DNA from: a virus
Reading direction: 5' to 3' (one strand)
DNA: 51,436 nucleotides
Virus record (IMG/VR): IMGVR_UViG_3300047189_000007
Span: 1 to 51,436 of that record
Shown here: in pieces, positions 14,245 through 22,664 of the stretch
Position numbering within the stretch: the stretch's first letter is position 1
How the letters are laid out: every line of letters starts with the position of its first letter
Notes under the pieces: model-generated
What the model saw: the letters and a program-made list of their open reading frames with translations, nothing else
Databases searched by the model: none
What the model was told of the DNA's origin: nothing
Translations under genes and position numbers: made by a program

Positions 14245-14275
14245 GCGATATTCACTTGTCAAGGAGCGATATTCA
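14245..14275. promoter_or_regulatory. Tandem GCGATATTCA repeats, 21 bp apart
   Basis: Identical 10-mers at 14245-14254 and 14266-14275, two helical turns apart, in the leader just downstream of the 14289-14317 promoter. They look like a repressor-binding pair. Confidence 0.55.
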
Positions 14276-14288
14276 ATCTGTTGGCTAT

Positions 14289-14317
14289 ATAATAGCATGA
14301 ATCGATGGCAATGTCAA
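14289..14317 (-). promoter_or_regulatory. Sigma-70 promoter, leftward, with half palindrome
   Basis: On the minus strand: TTGACA (14312-14317), 17-bp spacer, TATTAT (14289-14294). A half-site of the dispersed palindrome (CAATGTCAAT, 14309-14318) covers the -35 box, so a protein binding it would block this promoter. Confidence 0.8.
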
Positions 14318-14378
14318 TCATTATTTGTTATTTTGTTTCAATAAATGATGAGAACCGAACCCACCCCGTCGAGCACCA

Positions 14379-14535
14379 CTAGGTACTTAAGCAGCGAATA
14401 AAAGACCCACCACCTCGCACCACACATCACAAAATTCAGATCCTTCGGATCAGCATTTACTTTGCAGGTATAGAATTTGGCTTTCTGCTACGCAGCATTC
14501 GACTTATACTATTGGATTTTGGCTTAAGTACCTAG
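14379..14535. repeat. Perfect 14-bp inverted repeat enclosing 129 nt
   Basis: Arms 14379-14392 and 14522-14535 (CTAGGTACTTAAGC and its complement). The interior has further stems, such as GATCC-TTC-GGATC at about 14440-14452. It lies between the divergent promoters and outside both predicted transcripts, so it may act as DNA (cruciform, origin, recombination or packaging site) or as a separate small RNA. No gene is present here. Confidence 0.6.
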
Positions 14536-14583
14536 CCTTTTATATACAGATCCAAAATATATTTATCTCATCTGGATATATGA

Positions 14584-14612
14584 TTGACATGCTAGGAATA
14601 ATGTGATATGAT
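14584..14612 (+). promoter_or_regulatory. Sigma-70 promoter, rightward (structural operon)
   Basis: TTGACA (14584-14589), 17-bp spacer, TATGAT (14607-14612). It stands about 50 nt before the first rightward gene and is the only clear promoter found for the 30-kb plus-strand block. Confidence 0.8.
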
Positions 14613-14665
14613 GATGACAATGGTGGAGTACTGTATGTACTATCTAATAATGAAAGGAACTTATC

Positions 14666-14860
14666 ATGGAACTTACACAGGCACAGATTGATCGGAGGAA
14701 GGTGTTGCTTACGCAGCAAGAAGAAGGGCGGATCGCCCTGACAGCTGATGAGGCCAATGAACTGGAGCAGATCCAGATCTCAGAGGATAAGGTTCCAAGG
14801 GAGCCAGAGCCTCTGTCCACTGATGCAGAGGAGGCAAAGCCTCACAGGAGAAAGCGGTAA
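14666..14860 (+). CDS. Small charged hypothetical protein (64 aa)
   Basis: Begins MELTQAQIDRRKVLL; acidic, probably helical then disordered. The start follows GAAAGGAACTTATC. First gene of the rightward block, directly before the terminase genes; perhaps a packaging accessory. Confidence 0.65.
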   Translation: MELTQAQIDRRKVLLTQQEEGRIALTADEANELEQIQISEDKVPREPEPLSTDAEEAKPHRRKR

Positions 14861-14866
14861 GTATCT

Positions 14867-15322
14867 ATGGGAGCGCGCCGGAAAGAGATTGATGTGAATC
14901 TCATGCTTGATATGCTGTCGGAGGGGATCTCCAAGAAGGAGATTGGAGAGACACTGGGAGTCTCAGTTCCGACAATAGAGGCTAATATTGAGAGGTTGGG
15001 CAAGGAAGAGCAGAGCCTGATGGCTTACTCGAAGGTGCAGCATCTAGAGCTGATCGGCATACAGAGACGTATTGCCTGTGGTGTCACGGATACTAAGATT
15101 GATGCTGCAGATTTAGGTGAACTTGCATCAGCTTTTAAGATATTCAAGCAGGCGGAACAACTGGTGCAGGGTAAGCCCACTGAGATTCACGGCCTGATGG
15201 GCTTTCTCATGGCTTTGGAGAAGGAAGACATTGAGAAAGCCCAGGCGCCAGAGGCTGAGACGGTCGAGACGACAGTTGAGGATGTTACGAAAGAGATGAC
15301 AAATGCACTGCAGAAAGCTTAA
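14867..15322 (+). CDS. terS: Terminase small subunit (HTH protein, 151 aa)
   Basis: The N-terminus holds a helix-turn-helix (ISKKEIGETLGVSVPTIEANIERL, read in parts about residues 20-45). The middle is a helical oligomerisation region and the C-terminus is acidic. Size, fold and position immediately before the large terminase gene support DNA recognition for packaging. Only two bases separate the two genes. Confidence 0.75.
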   Translation: MGARRKEIDVNLMLDMLSEGISKKEIGETLGVSVPTIEANIERLGKEEQSLMAYSKVQHLELIGIQRRIACGVTDTKIDAADLGELASAFKIFKQAEQLVQGKPTEIHGLMGFLMALEKEDIEKAQAPEAETVETTVEDVTKEMTNALQKA

Positions 15323-15324
15323 AT

Positions 15325-16803
15325 ATGGAGGTTAATAATTCAGTTGTACTGAAGAAACTCCGTCAATGGCGCGATGATGCAGTGCTCTTTGTGAATGAAG
15401 TCATCCTCATAAACAAGCCTCATATACACATCTCTTCGCAGCAACATCAGATGTTAGAGGCGTTGCCTAATGAGAAGAGGATTTCCATTCGCTCCGGACA
15501 TGGAACTGGTAAAGATGGTAGTGCCTCTTGGGCCATCTTATGGTTCATGTCCACTAGGATATTTGCTAAGGTGGTGTGTACCGCACCTACAGCACGGCAG
15601 TTGAATGATATCCTCTGGAGCGAGATTGCCAAGTGGCTGAGAGGCAGCGCCATTGAAGATGAATTCGTCATGCAGAATGACAAGATCTTCAAGAAGGAAG
15701 CACCGAAAGAATGGTGGGCAAGAGCGGTATCTCCTTCGGTGAGGGCAGATCCTTCGGATCAGGCAGAGACGCTGGCTGGATTCCATGGGGATCATCTTCT
15801 TATCGTCGTTGACGAAGCATCTGGGGTCGAGGACCCAGTATTTATTCCGATCGAAGGAGCTTTGACACAGGAAGATAACCGAGTCCTCCTGATCGGGAAC
15901 CCAACTAAGAATAAAGGGTACTTTCATGATACGCAGTTTCACTCGGAGATATCGAAGCAGTGGTTCAAGTTACATTGGGACTCTCGAGACTCTGAGATTG
16001 TTAAACCTGAGTATCCGACCTACATGGCTACGAAGTATGGAGTTGACTCCAATGTCTTTCGTATCAGAGTGGCAGGAGAGCCGCCCCTCGAGGATGCCAG
16101 AACTCTTATTCCTCTGTGGTGGGCAGAGCAGTGTATTGGGAAAGAGATTACAGTAGAGGATGAGGAGCCCATCTACCTGGGCGTAGATGTCGCCAGATTT
16201 GGTGAGGATAAGAGCATCATCCTCCCGAGACATGGACTCCGTGTCCTACCTTGGCTTGGCTTCCAGGGAATGAATACAATCACCTTAGGAGGTCACGTCC
16301 TCCAGACATACGAGGATGTTAATGCAGATGGATGTGCAATCGACGTTATTGGGATCGGAGCCGGTACAGCTGACTGGCTTCGTAAACAGCGAATGCCCGG
16401 CCTCTTCGACATCAACGTCAGCTGGGCGTCCAGTAACCCACTTAAATATGCACTGCTTAGGGATGAACTCTGGTGGCGGGTACGAGAGAAGTGCATGTAC
16501 GGGTACTACAGTTTCCCGATGGATAAACTTCCAGGGGAGACTCTCTCACTCGGGCAGGAACTAGCGAATGAGTTATCATCTCCATTCTATGAGTTTAACA
16601 GGAATGGTGCTGTGAAGGTGGAGGGCAAGAAGGAGATGAAGAAGAGGAGTGGTATGCTCTCACCTAACATTGCAGATGCGCTCTGTATCACGGAGTTCTT
16701 CTATAATGTAGCTTCAAAACTCTTCGTTAAGAAGAACAAGCCAAGGAAACCTCTCCCTGGATCTGCTACGGATCTAGGCGCTGATGCATGGCAGGTGATG
16801 TGA
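15325..16803 (+). CDS. terL: Terminase large subunit
   Basis: A 492-aa packaging motor. Walker A-type SGHGTGKD (residues 57-64), Walker B LLIVVDEAS (158-166) and an RNase-H-fold nuclease beginning GVDVARFGED (286-295). A late SPNIADALC segment supplies a further acidic residue. It pumps DNA through the portal and cuts the concatemer. The start codon follows the small subunit directly. The TGA stop overlaps the ATG of the next gene. Confidence 0.92.
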   Translation: MEVNNSVVLKKLRQWRDDAVLFVNEVILINKPHIHISSQQHQMLEALPNEKRISIRSGHGTGKDGSASWAILWFMSTRIFAKVVCTAPTARQLNDILWSEIAKWLRGSAIEDEFVMQNDKIFKKEAPKEWWARAVSPSVRADPSDQAETLAGFHGDHLLIVVDEASGVEDPVFIPIEGALTQEDNRVLLIGNPTKNKGYFHDTQFHSEISKQWFKLHWDSRDSEIVKPEYPTYMATKYGVDSNVFRIRVAGEPPLEDARTLIPLWWAEQCIGKEITVEDEEPIYLGVDVARFGEDKSIILPRHGLRVLPWLGFQGMNTITLGGHVLQTYEDVNADGCAIDVIGIGAGTADWLRKQRMPGLFDINVSWASSNPLKYALLRDELWWRVREKCMYGYYSFPMDKLPGETLSLGQELANELSSPFYEFNRNGAVKVEGKKEMKKRSGMLSPNIADALCITEFFYNVASKLFVKKNKPRKPLPGSATDLGADAWQVM

Positions 16804-17240
16804 TGAAAGCAATGTCAATTTTTGTCATTGGTGTGATACTACTTCTGGCTCTTGTATCTCCGATACATGCAAGAGATTTTGAGGATCGATACTCGTTCTG
16901 CTTATCAGTAAGTGGAAGCTATCGCACCTATATCATTGACAGACTTAACATCGAACTCATAGGCATCGACTGTGCGACTGATGAGTATGTCATCAAAATA
17001 GAGGATGCTAAGAAGTGGACTGATGCAATAGGTCCCGCCCTCTACACTGCCATAGTAACAGGTAAGAAGCCTGGAGTTGCTCTCATAATCACTGATAAAC
17101 GTGGTGAAGAGATGTATGTCAGACTCAAAGATCTGGCAGCTAAGTACGACATCAAGACCTGGAAGGCATACGGTGGCGCACTTGGATACTTCGACAGGAA
17201 GATAAAGGAACGGACTCAGTACAAATATCCGGTCCGCTGA
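16803..17240 (+). CDS. Secreted/periplasmic hypothetical protein (145 aa)
   Basis: Signal peptide: MKAMSIFVIGVILLLALVS with likely cleavage after IHA. The mature part has a conserved-looking block (EDAKKWTDAIGPALYTAI, then TGKKPGVALI) known in small exported bacterial and phage proteins of unknown function (recalled, not searched). The first codons are formed by palindrome copy 5, so a protein bound there would sit on the translation start region. The ATG overlaps the terminase stop. Confidence 0.68.
   Translation: MKAMSIFVIGVILLLALVSPIHARDFEDRYSFCLSVSGSYRTYIIDRLNIELIGIDCATDEYVIKIEDAKKWTDAIGPALYTAIVTGKKPGVALIITDKRGEEMYVRLKDLAAKYDIKTWKAYGGALGYFDRKIKERTQYKYPVR
16810..16830. repeat. Dispersed 21-bp palindrome, copy 5
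   Basis: Half-sites CAATGTCAA and TTGTCATTG; covers codons 3-10 of the exported protein gene. Confidence 0.85.
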
Positions 17241-17320
17241 TATTACTTCGTTTTTGACGGTCTGGCGCGAAGCGCCGAGCTGTGCCAAACCAAACTAAAC
17301 TAATGAAGGAGGTAAGTGAG

Positions 17321-17659
17321 ATGATTAAACTACGAGTCACAGGCACTGTTTCTGTTTCTACTGGCACAATTCTACCATCTGGCGTTTATCTCTCAGATGC
17401 ATTTGATGCATCGCAGTTACAGGGTAACTTCTCTTTGCAGTGGACTATCACAGGAGCCGGAACATTGAAGATTGAGGTTCTGGTATCTAATGATGGCGTT
17501 AACTTCCATGAGTTAGATGCTGATATTGCAGTTGGACAATTGGTCGGAACAGGAATGGCTGCCTTTGATGTCACAGTCTGTAATCAGCTTAAACTCAAGT
17601 TCACTGAAACTGCTGGTGCAGATCCGATTGTTGTGACTGCCCGCTTACGTGCTGCGTAG
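17321..17659 (+). CDS. Small beta-rich structural protein (112 aa)
   Basis: Beta-strand pattern typical of surface-fibre or decoration proteins (SLQWTITGAGTLKIEVLVSN; 'SNDGVNFHEL' motif). The start MIKLRV at 17321 follows GAAGGAGGTAAGTGAG. The 80-nt gap before it holds a small GC hairpin (GGCGC-GAA-GCGCC) without a T run. Role inferred from composition and place. Confidence 0.62.
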   Translation: MIKLRVTGTVSVSTGTILPSGVYLSDAFDASQLQGNFSLQWTITGAGTLKIEVLVSNDGVNFHELDADIAVGQLVGTGMAAFDVTVCNQLKLKFTETAGADPIVVTARLRAA

Positions 17660-17670
17660 AGGAGGTTATC

Positions 17671-18219
17671 ATGTTTGGATTATCAACTGTTATCACGAAA
17701 CTGAATCAGATTAAAGCTGCTATTGAGTCTGCTGCATCGATGGTTATTACGCCAGCAACTCTTAGTGTTGCCAATGATACAGTGACAGCAGGATACTATG
17801 AAGCAACCACCCTTCATGCGGTTGATGCGGATCTGGCAACGGCAAACATTAAAGCAGGTGTGACTATCTTTGGCATTGCAGGGAAGGCTGAGGTTGTAGA
17901 TACGACTGAGGCAGGTGATCCTGTGATAGCTTCTCGCATGAAAACTGGTGACATTGCCTTTGTGAATGGATCGAAGATCACAGGCAATGGCACAGTATCT
18001 ATGGCAAACAACACTAAAATCATTCCTGCAGGATACCACGCGTTATCAGCATTAGACACAATAGATGCTGACTTTGATGCGCTTAACATTGCTGCTGGTA
18101 AAACAATGTTTGGCGTGGCTGGTGTTTTCTCAGATGATGCTACTGCAGTTGCTGCTGATATTGCACTTGGTAAGACTGCATATGTGGGTGGAGTAAAGAT
18201 CACTGGAACGCATGAGTAA
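17671..18219 (+). CDS. Repeat-containing tail-fibre-like protein (182 aa)
   Basis: After a helical start come at least two copies of a module of about 50 residues with GYY/GYH, 'D-A-D' and 'NI-AG-T-FG-AG' (FGIAG near residue 68, FGVAG near 148). It ends with the adhesin-like motif AADIALGKTAYVGGVKITG. Such repeats are common in phage tail fibres and receptor-binding accessories. The start follows GAGGAGGTTATC. Confidence 0.7.
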   Translation: MFGLSTVITKLNQIKAAIESAASMVITPATLSVANDTVTAGYYEATTLHAVDADLATANIKAGVTIFGIAGKAEVVDTTEAGDPVIASRMKTGDIAFVNGSKITGNGTVSMANNTKIIPAGYHALSALDTIDADFDALNIAAGKTMFGVAGVFSDDATAVAADIALGKTAYVGGVKITGTHE

Positions 18220-18231
18220 GAGGTATATCCA

Positions 18232-18615
18232 ATGAGCTATGAGGCAGAGATATTAAAACTGTCTACCGAAGTTAAGCCATTGAATGTGCCTGTTAACACA
18301 CATCTTCGGGAGACAGATACAAATAAAAGATTTGTGTTTACTGGAAAGTATTGGAGACCATCAATCAGTACTCTATTTATACCTGGATCTGATGTTGGTG
18401 GCACTGCAGATGTTCCTCCGAATCTTCCAGATGCGGCGCTTAATGGGGATATGCTCCGCTGGAATACGACAGAAGGTAGATGGGAAGTAGTAACTGCACC
18501 GTTTACTTTTGACCTGGATGAGGTAAACCTTCGTCCGAAGGCATCATCAAGTGGTGCAGAGGGAACTATCTTCTACTGTAGTGATGACAATGGTGTGTAT
18601 GTTGGTGTCGAATAA
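18232..18615 (+). CDS. Hypothetical tail-associated protein (127 aa)
   Basis: No family assigned. Contains KRFVFTGKYWRPS and a Pro/Asp-rich middle, with a beta-rich C-terminus (TIFYCSDDNGVYVG). Position among small fibre-like genes suggests a virion surface role. Confidence 0.62.
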   Translation: MSYEAEILKLSTEVKPLNVPVNTHLRETDTNKRFVFTGKYWRPSISTLFIPGSDVGGTADVPPNLPDAALNGDMLRWNTTEGRWEVVTAPFTFDLDEVNLRPKASSSGAEGTIFYCSDDNGVYVGVE

Positions 18616-18623
18616 GGAGAGAT

Positions 18624-18779
18624 ATGAAAGTAAACATCTGGGAAAAGAAGAGGATTACTATCTTCATCGGTGGAGATCCGGAGAAGAACGAAGCTCCGAT
18701 TATTACTTTGGAGATGGATAATCCGCAGATAAAGTTTGATACTGACAAAAATACAATAGTAATTCATGAAACTCGTTAG
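18624..18779 (+). CDS. Hypothetical small protein (51 aa)
   Basis: Begins MKVNIWEKKRITIFIGGD; beta-rich. ATG at 18624 behind AAGGAGAGAT. Not recognised. Confidence 0.55.
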   Translation: MKVNIWEKKRITIFIGGDPEKNEAPIITLEMDNPQIKFDTDKNTIVIHETR

Positions 18780-18791
18780 GAGGAAGTAGAA

Positions 18792-19187
18792 ATGGCTATC
18801 ACCTGGAAGAAACTTGCGTATGAGAGTGATGTTATCCTGAAGTCTCTTGTCACAGCAAAAGGAGATCTGGTTGTAGGGACAGGGAATGGAGCTGTTGATA
18901 ATCTGCCTGCGTCTACAGACGGCTTTATGCTTACCCTAGAGGCAGCAAATGCTAATGGGATGGGTATGAAGTGGGCTGCTCCGGGAGCGCCAGCAGCTCA
19001 TACTCTTAACAGTCATTCTGTTCCTGATGGTGCAGTTGACTTTAATCTGCAGCAAGCAACAGACTTTGTTGTCATGACTGTTGCGAATGAAGCAGCTCTT
19101 CCTGCTGGCGCTGGCACCGTCGAGGTTGGACAACTGTGTTGGGCTACTGGAGAGTTATCTCTTCATGTATGTACAGTTGATGCTTAA
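18792..19187 (+). CDS. Small structural protein with MAITWKKL N-terminus (131 aa)
   Basis: The N-terminus MAITWKKLAYESD is shared with the gene at 19358 and looks like a virion attachment tag. The following LVTAKGDLVVGTGNG block is typical of phage tail-fibre N-terminal regions. Start behind AGGAGGAAGTAGAA. Confidence 0.68.
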   Translation: MAITWKKLAYESDVILKSLVTAKGDLVVGTGNGAVDNLPASTDGFMLTLEAANANGMGMKWAAPGAPAAHTLNSHSVPDGAVDFNLQQATDFVVMTVANEAALPAGAGTVEVGQLCWATGELSLHVCTVDA

Positions 19188-19189
19188 GC

Positions 19190-19357
19190 ATGGAAAATCT
19201 TTCTGACGAGCGAAGTGAATTAATGGGTAACTTCCACAATGCCGTGGTGGTTTTGGTGGACAGTAGTAAGCTGACACCATCTGAGACAATCATGGTACTT
19301 AGGTTGTTAACTCATGAAATAGAGCGTGTGTTTGAGCTTTCTGTAAAAGGTGCGTAA
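19190..19357 (+). CDS. Hypothetical small helical protein (55 aa)
   Basis: Begins MENLSDERSELMGNFHNA. Helical (TPSETIMVLRLLTHEIERVF). The ribosome site is weak. It ends directly before the next ATG, fitting the packed operon. Confidence 0.5.
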   Translation: MENLSDERSELMGNFHNAVVVLVDSSKLTPSETIMVLRLLTHEIERVFELSVKGA

Positions 19358-19558
19358 ATGGCAATCACATGGAGAAAGTTGGTGTATTCAGATAATCCGG
19401 TATTTACTGGAGTATTGGAAACACCAGCTATAAAGATTACTACAGGTGCTGGTGCTAGTAAGGTACTTACATCTGACGCGGATGGTGACGCTACATGGCA
19501 GACACCTGGAGTAAGCGCAGGCGGTGATGGTTGGCTTGTTTCACAGATATTTAACTAG
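19358..19558 (+). CDS. Small structural protein, paralogue of N-terminal tag (66 aa)
   Basis: MAITWRKLVYSDN matches the start of the 131-aa protein upstream, followed by a short Gly/Thr-rich linker (ITTGAGASKVLTSDADGDA). Probably a duplicated virion tag with a reduced body. Confidence 0.62.
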   Translation: MAITWRKLVYSDNPVFTGVLETPAIKITTGAGASKVLTSDADGDATWQTPGVSAGGDGWLVSQIFN

Positions 19559-19567
19559 GGGGATGTG

Positions 19568-19933
19568 ATGGCCTCGTCTTCAGCACTTAAAAGAAAGTTA
19601 TCTGGCAGCACTGATGGAAAGCCTATTAAGATAACACAGATTGCCACAGCAGGTGATACCATTCATACTGCAGTAGCAGGAACTACGGCTGGAACTTTTG
19701 ATGAGATCTGGCTCTGGGCGTATAATGGGCATACTGCAGATGTGTCATTGACTATTGAGTTTGGTGGTGCCTCTGTTCCTGACCAGAATATTAAACAAAC
19801 ACTGCCATTTTTTGGTGGTCTAATTCTAGTAATTCCTGGTCTACTTCTTCAGAACGGAATGGTTGTGAAAGCCTTTGCTGGGATCGCAAATATGGTTACT
19901 ATAGTTGGTTATGTAAACGCTATTACGGATTAG
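19568..19933 (+). CDS. Hypothetical beta-rich structural protein (121 aa)
   Basis: Beta pattern with IKITQIATAGDTIHTAV and VSLTIEFGGASVPDQ, resembling small virion decoration or tail proteins. ATG at 19568 behind GGGGGATGT. Function by context only. Confidence 0.62.
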   Translation: MASSSALKRKLSGSTDGKPIKITQIATAGDTIHTAVAGTTAGTFDEIWLWAYNGHTADVSLTIEFGGASVPDQNIKQTLPFFGGLILVIPGLLLQNGMVVKAFAGIANMVTIVGYVNAITD

Positions 19934-19940
19934 GTGTCCT

Positions 19941-20888
19941 ATGGATAACTTGATTGCATATGTAGGTGTAGGTAATACAATACAAGGTATTGCACCTTAC
20001 ACTGATGAAAACTGGACATATGCAGCTTTAAATCTACCAGGTGCTCCTAATGGAAATTCTGCATATGTTGCAGGTGCGGCATTTGATACTGGAAAATACT
20101 CAACAATTTTATATGGGTACAGTTATACTTTTGCTTTTCCAGCAGCACTGCATGAGGTTCAGATAGCTGGTATTGAGGTTGAGATTAAGAAATATCATGC
20201 TAATGGTGACATGGTTGATGGATTATTACAGTTTTCTCTTAATGGTATAGACAGATCTGGCGATGATAAAGCTGATGGTTCAACACACTGGCCAGATGCG
20301 AATACTGTTGTAGTATATGGCGGTCCTACAGATCTGTGGGGGATAAACTGGACTCAGACAATACTTCGTAATCCATCTTTTGGAGTGCATTTTGTATGCA
20401 AAGCACATGCTGATGATGCAGATGGCTACGTAGATAGCATTGGTATTAGAGTGTATTATGAATTGCTTGGGGAAAGCAGAGTTCATCATGGAAGAAGAAC
20501 TAGATTTTCTCCAAATATATTCGGAGATATAGTTGCTGTAAAGAACGAGTGGAGACTAGCTCCACAGGCACTTCCATTAGTAGCGCAGATAAGTAATACT
20601 ATTGCGGCTCCGTCTACAAGTGTAGCGGCGTACACGGATGCAGGAGCTATTACTATATCTATTGCGAGTCCTGGCATTGTAAGTAAGGTAGGTCATGGAC
20701 TAGCTGATACAAGAGAGATATGGATAAAAACATCAGGAGCATTGCCTACGGGACTTACGCAGTATACGCATTATTATGTCAAGTATAAAGATGCGGATAG
20801 CTTCTGGCTTGCTGCAACCTCTGGTGGGGCGAGTATTAATACATCTGGATCACAGTCAGGTACGCATAATCTGTGGACAAAAGACTAG
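19941..20888 (+). CDS. Beta-rich putative tail/adhesin protein (315 aa)
   Basis: No family assigned. The N-terminal 180 residues look like a jelly-roll domain (VQIAGIEVEIKKYHANGD, then DSIGIRVYYEL). The C-terminal part has a repeat-like Ala/Thr-rich segment (ISNTIAAPSTSVAAYTD). Probably a virion surface protein. Confidence 0.65.
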   Translation: MDNLIAYVGVGNTIQGIAPYTDENWTYAALNLPGAPNGNSAYVAGAAFDTGKYSTILYGYSYTFAFPAALHEVQIAGIEVEIKKYHANGDMVDGLLQFSLNGIDRSGDDKADGSTHWPDANTVVVYGGPTDLWGINWTQTILRNPSFGVHFVCKAHADDADGYVDSIGIRVYYELLGESRVHHGRRTRFSPNIFGDIVAVKNEWRLAPQALPLVAQISNTIAAPSTSVAAYTDAGAITISIASPGIVSKVGHGLADTREIWIKTSGALPTGLTQYTHYYVKYKDADSFWLAATSGGASINTSGSQSGTHNLWTKD

Positions 20889-20897
20889 GAGATTGAA

Positions 20898-21605
20898 ATG
20901 CTTGACCCAATTGAAGAAGCTAGATTTGTTCAATTAAAAGACTTGAGTCGAGAACTTAAAGTTCCAACTGCTCCAGACATCTTTATTCTTACAAAAGTTG
21001 TAGATAATGATGGAAAGATGTTGTCTGAGGATATCCAACGTGGGCATAGTTGGACTCGTAATTACTGGAATATGGCATTTTCTGAAGGAGCTGAAGCACC
21101 TGCGTTTGGAGATACAACATTTGTTGTTGGTAAACTAACATCTAAGAGTACATCTGGGACAGTGTATGGTACAGCAGGCGTATGTTACAGAGGGCATTAT
21201 ACCACACTCGCATATGGAGTATACGAGAGTACAGGTGCTGGTAACTATGGTATATTAATAGGTTCTGGAGATACTGCATTTAGTGTTGCTGATTATACCT
21301 TGGCCTCAAAGATTGCACATGGTAATAGTGCAGGGCAGATGTGGTATAGTAATCACATCACTCCAGTTGTAGCATATAATGCTGGTAGTAAGACTTGGAC
21401 TAATACCATTTATAGAATCTTTAATAATAATTCTGGTAGTACTATTACTGTAAAGGAAACTGGTCTTGCCTTTACTGGAACGTACTTTGGTGGATCATAT
21501 ACCCTGATGGAAAGAAGTGTCCTGGCATCACCTGTCAGTGTTCCATACGGTGGGCAATTAACAGTAACATACACAATATCAATGGACTTCTCAGCTATTG
21601 ATTAA
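20898..21605 (+). CDS. Beta-rich putative virion surface protein (235 aa)
   Basis: Begins MLDPIEEARFVQLKDLSREL; Gly/Ser/Thr/Tyr-rich beta segments follow (SGTVYGTAGVCYRGHYTTLA). The start follows GGAGATTGAA. Role inferred from neighbours. Confidence 0.65.
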   Translation: MLDPIEEARFVQLKDLSRELKVPTAPDIFILTKVVDNDGKMLSEDIQRGHSWTRNYWNMAFSEGAEAPAFGDTTFVVGKLTSKSTSGTVYGTAGVCYRGHYTTLAYGVYESTGAGNYGILIGSGDTAFSVADYTLASKIAHGNSAGQMWYSNHITPVVAYNAGSKTWTNTIYRIFNNNSGSTITVKETGLAFTGTYFGGSYTLMERSVLASPVSVPYGGQLTVTYTISMDFSAID

Positions 21606-21628
21606 CTAAGTATATAAAGGAAATCATA

Positions 21629-22126
21629 ATGGTAGAAGGTAACTCATCTGAAAGTAAAGACAGACGTGTAATGATAGAGCGTCGGGCCACTCATACGCTG
21701 TACCCATGTCCTCTGCATGATCTATTTGTAGCTGGACTCGAAAAGGATTTAGCGACTGGAGAGAAACGGATGGAACGATTCGAACAAAAAATCGATAGCA
21801 TACTAGCCTGGCAAGTTAAGCAGAATCTCGAGCAGCAGGCTATGAAGATGTTTATAGATAATGCACTCAGTAATGGGTTAAGTAAAGATATTAGAGAAGT
21901 AAGAGACTGCATGGAATCTATTGAGGGAAGATTTATAGTTGCGCAAGATGGATACGCTAAAAAATTTGCTGAGTTCGATGACTTTCGTTGGTTCAGAGAC
22001 TGGGCTAATGGACTAAAAAATAAGGGTATCTCATGGATACTTAGTCTTATTGTTCTCGGTGGATTAGCAATGTCAGCTTTTCTTGGAATTATATACCTTG
22101 TTTTGCACATGGCAAGGAAAATATAA
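21629..22126 (+). CDS. Coiled-coil protein with C-terminal membrane helix (165 aa)
   Basis: Long charged helices (EKRMERFEQKIDSILAWQ…) precede one strong membrane segment near the C-terminus (WILSLIVLGGLAMSAFLGIIYLVL, in parts, residues about 136-160). A holin/antiholin or spanin-like lysis accessory is possible given the endolysin downstream. Not assigned firmly. Confidence 0.65.
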   Translation: MVEGNSSESKDRRVMIERRATHTLYPCPLHDLFVAGLEKDLATGEKRMERFEQKIDSILAWQVKQNLEQQAMKMFIDNALSNGLSKDIREVRDCMESIEGRFIVAQDGYAKKFAEFDDFRWFRDWANGLKNKGISWILSLIVLGGLAMSAFLGIIYLVLHMARKI

Positions 22127-22347
22127 TGAGTTTGATTGATGCCATTGCGCGTGCAGCAGTACATAAAGCAATTATCAATTTGCTGACTCCACAAAAGCTT
22201 ATTGACATGGAAGAAGTAATTGTCAGTAAGATTGCTGAATCAGGACTGGTAGGAAATACAGTACATTCAATGCTTCAGACTATGAAGGCTGGCTTAATGG
22301 AGATGACAGCTAAGGAAGATAAAGACGATATGGAGGTGCCATCATGA
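22126..22347 (+). CDS. Hypothetical protein (73 aa)
   Basis: Helical; begins MSLIDAIARAAVHKAII. The ATG overlaps the preceding stop, and the stop overlaps the next gene's ATG. Possibly part of the lysis module. Confidence 0.62.
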   Translation: MSLIDAIARAAVHKAIINLLTPQKLIDMEEVIVSKIAESGLVGNTVHSMLQTMKAGLMEMTAKEDKDDMEVPS

Positions 22348-22664
22348 TTAAGGTGGAGGTTCATCACTATTTTCACCCGCCTCAGGATGAGGCTATTACA
22401 CAGAAACTGGACAAAATCATATCTATGATTGAGGCAGTTCAGAGAAAGGAGGAAGTTATGTCGAAGGAACTTGATGCCCTTACCGTACAGGTACAGGAAA
22501 ACACCGAAGTAGAAGCATCTGCTGTTGTTCTTCTTCAGGGTCTTGCAGCCCAGATTGCTGACCTGAAAGATGACCCGGTTGCGTTGCAGGCTCTGTCGGA
22601 CACGCTGAATGCATCAGCGGATAATCTGGCTGCAGCTGTCACGGCCAATACTCCGGCCGAGTAG
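22344..22664 (+). CDS. Coiled-coil hypothetical protein (106 aa)
   Basis: Helical throughout (ELDALTVQVQENTEVEASAV; AAQIADLKDDPVALQALSDT). An internal start MSKELD at 22458 has a good ribosome site (AAAGGAGGAAGTT), so a 68-aa product may be the main one. Similar short proteins occur near phage lysis genes. Confidence 0.62.
   Translation: MIKVEVHHYFHPPQDEAITQKLDKIISMIEAVQRKEEVMSKELDALTVQVQENTEVEASAVVLLQGLAAQIADLKDDPVALQALSDTLNASADNLAAAVTANTPAE

Noticed and set aside
14437-15762. 17-base string shared between the control region (14437) and the terminase gene (15746)
   Set aside because: A short GATCC-TTC-GGATC hairpin repeated twice; in terminase it encodes a normal stretch, so chance or minor recombination is enough to explain it.
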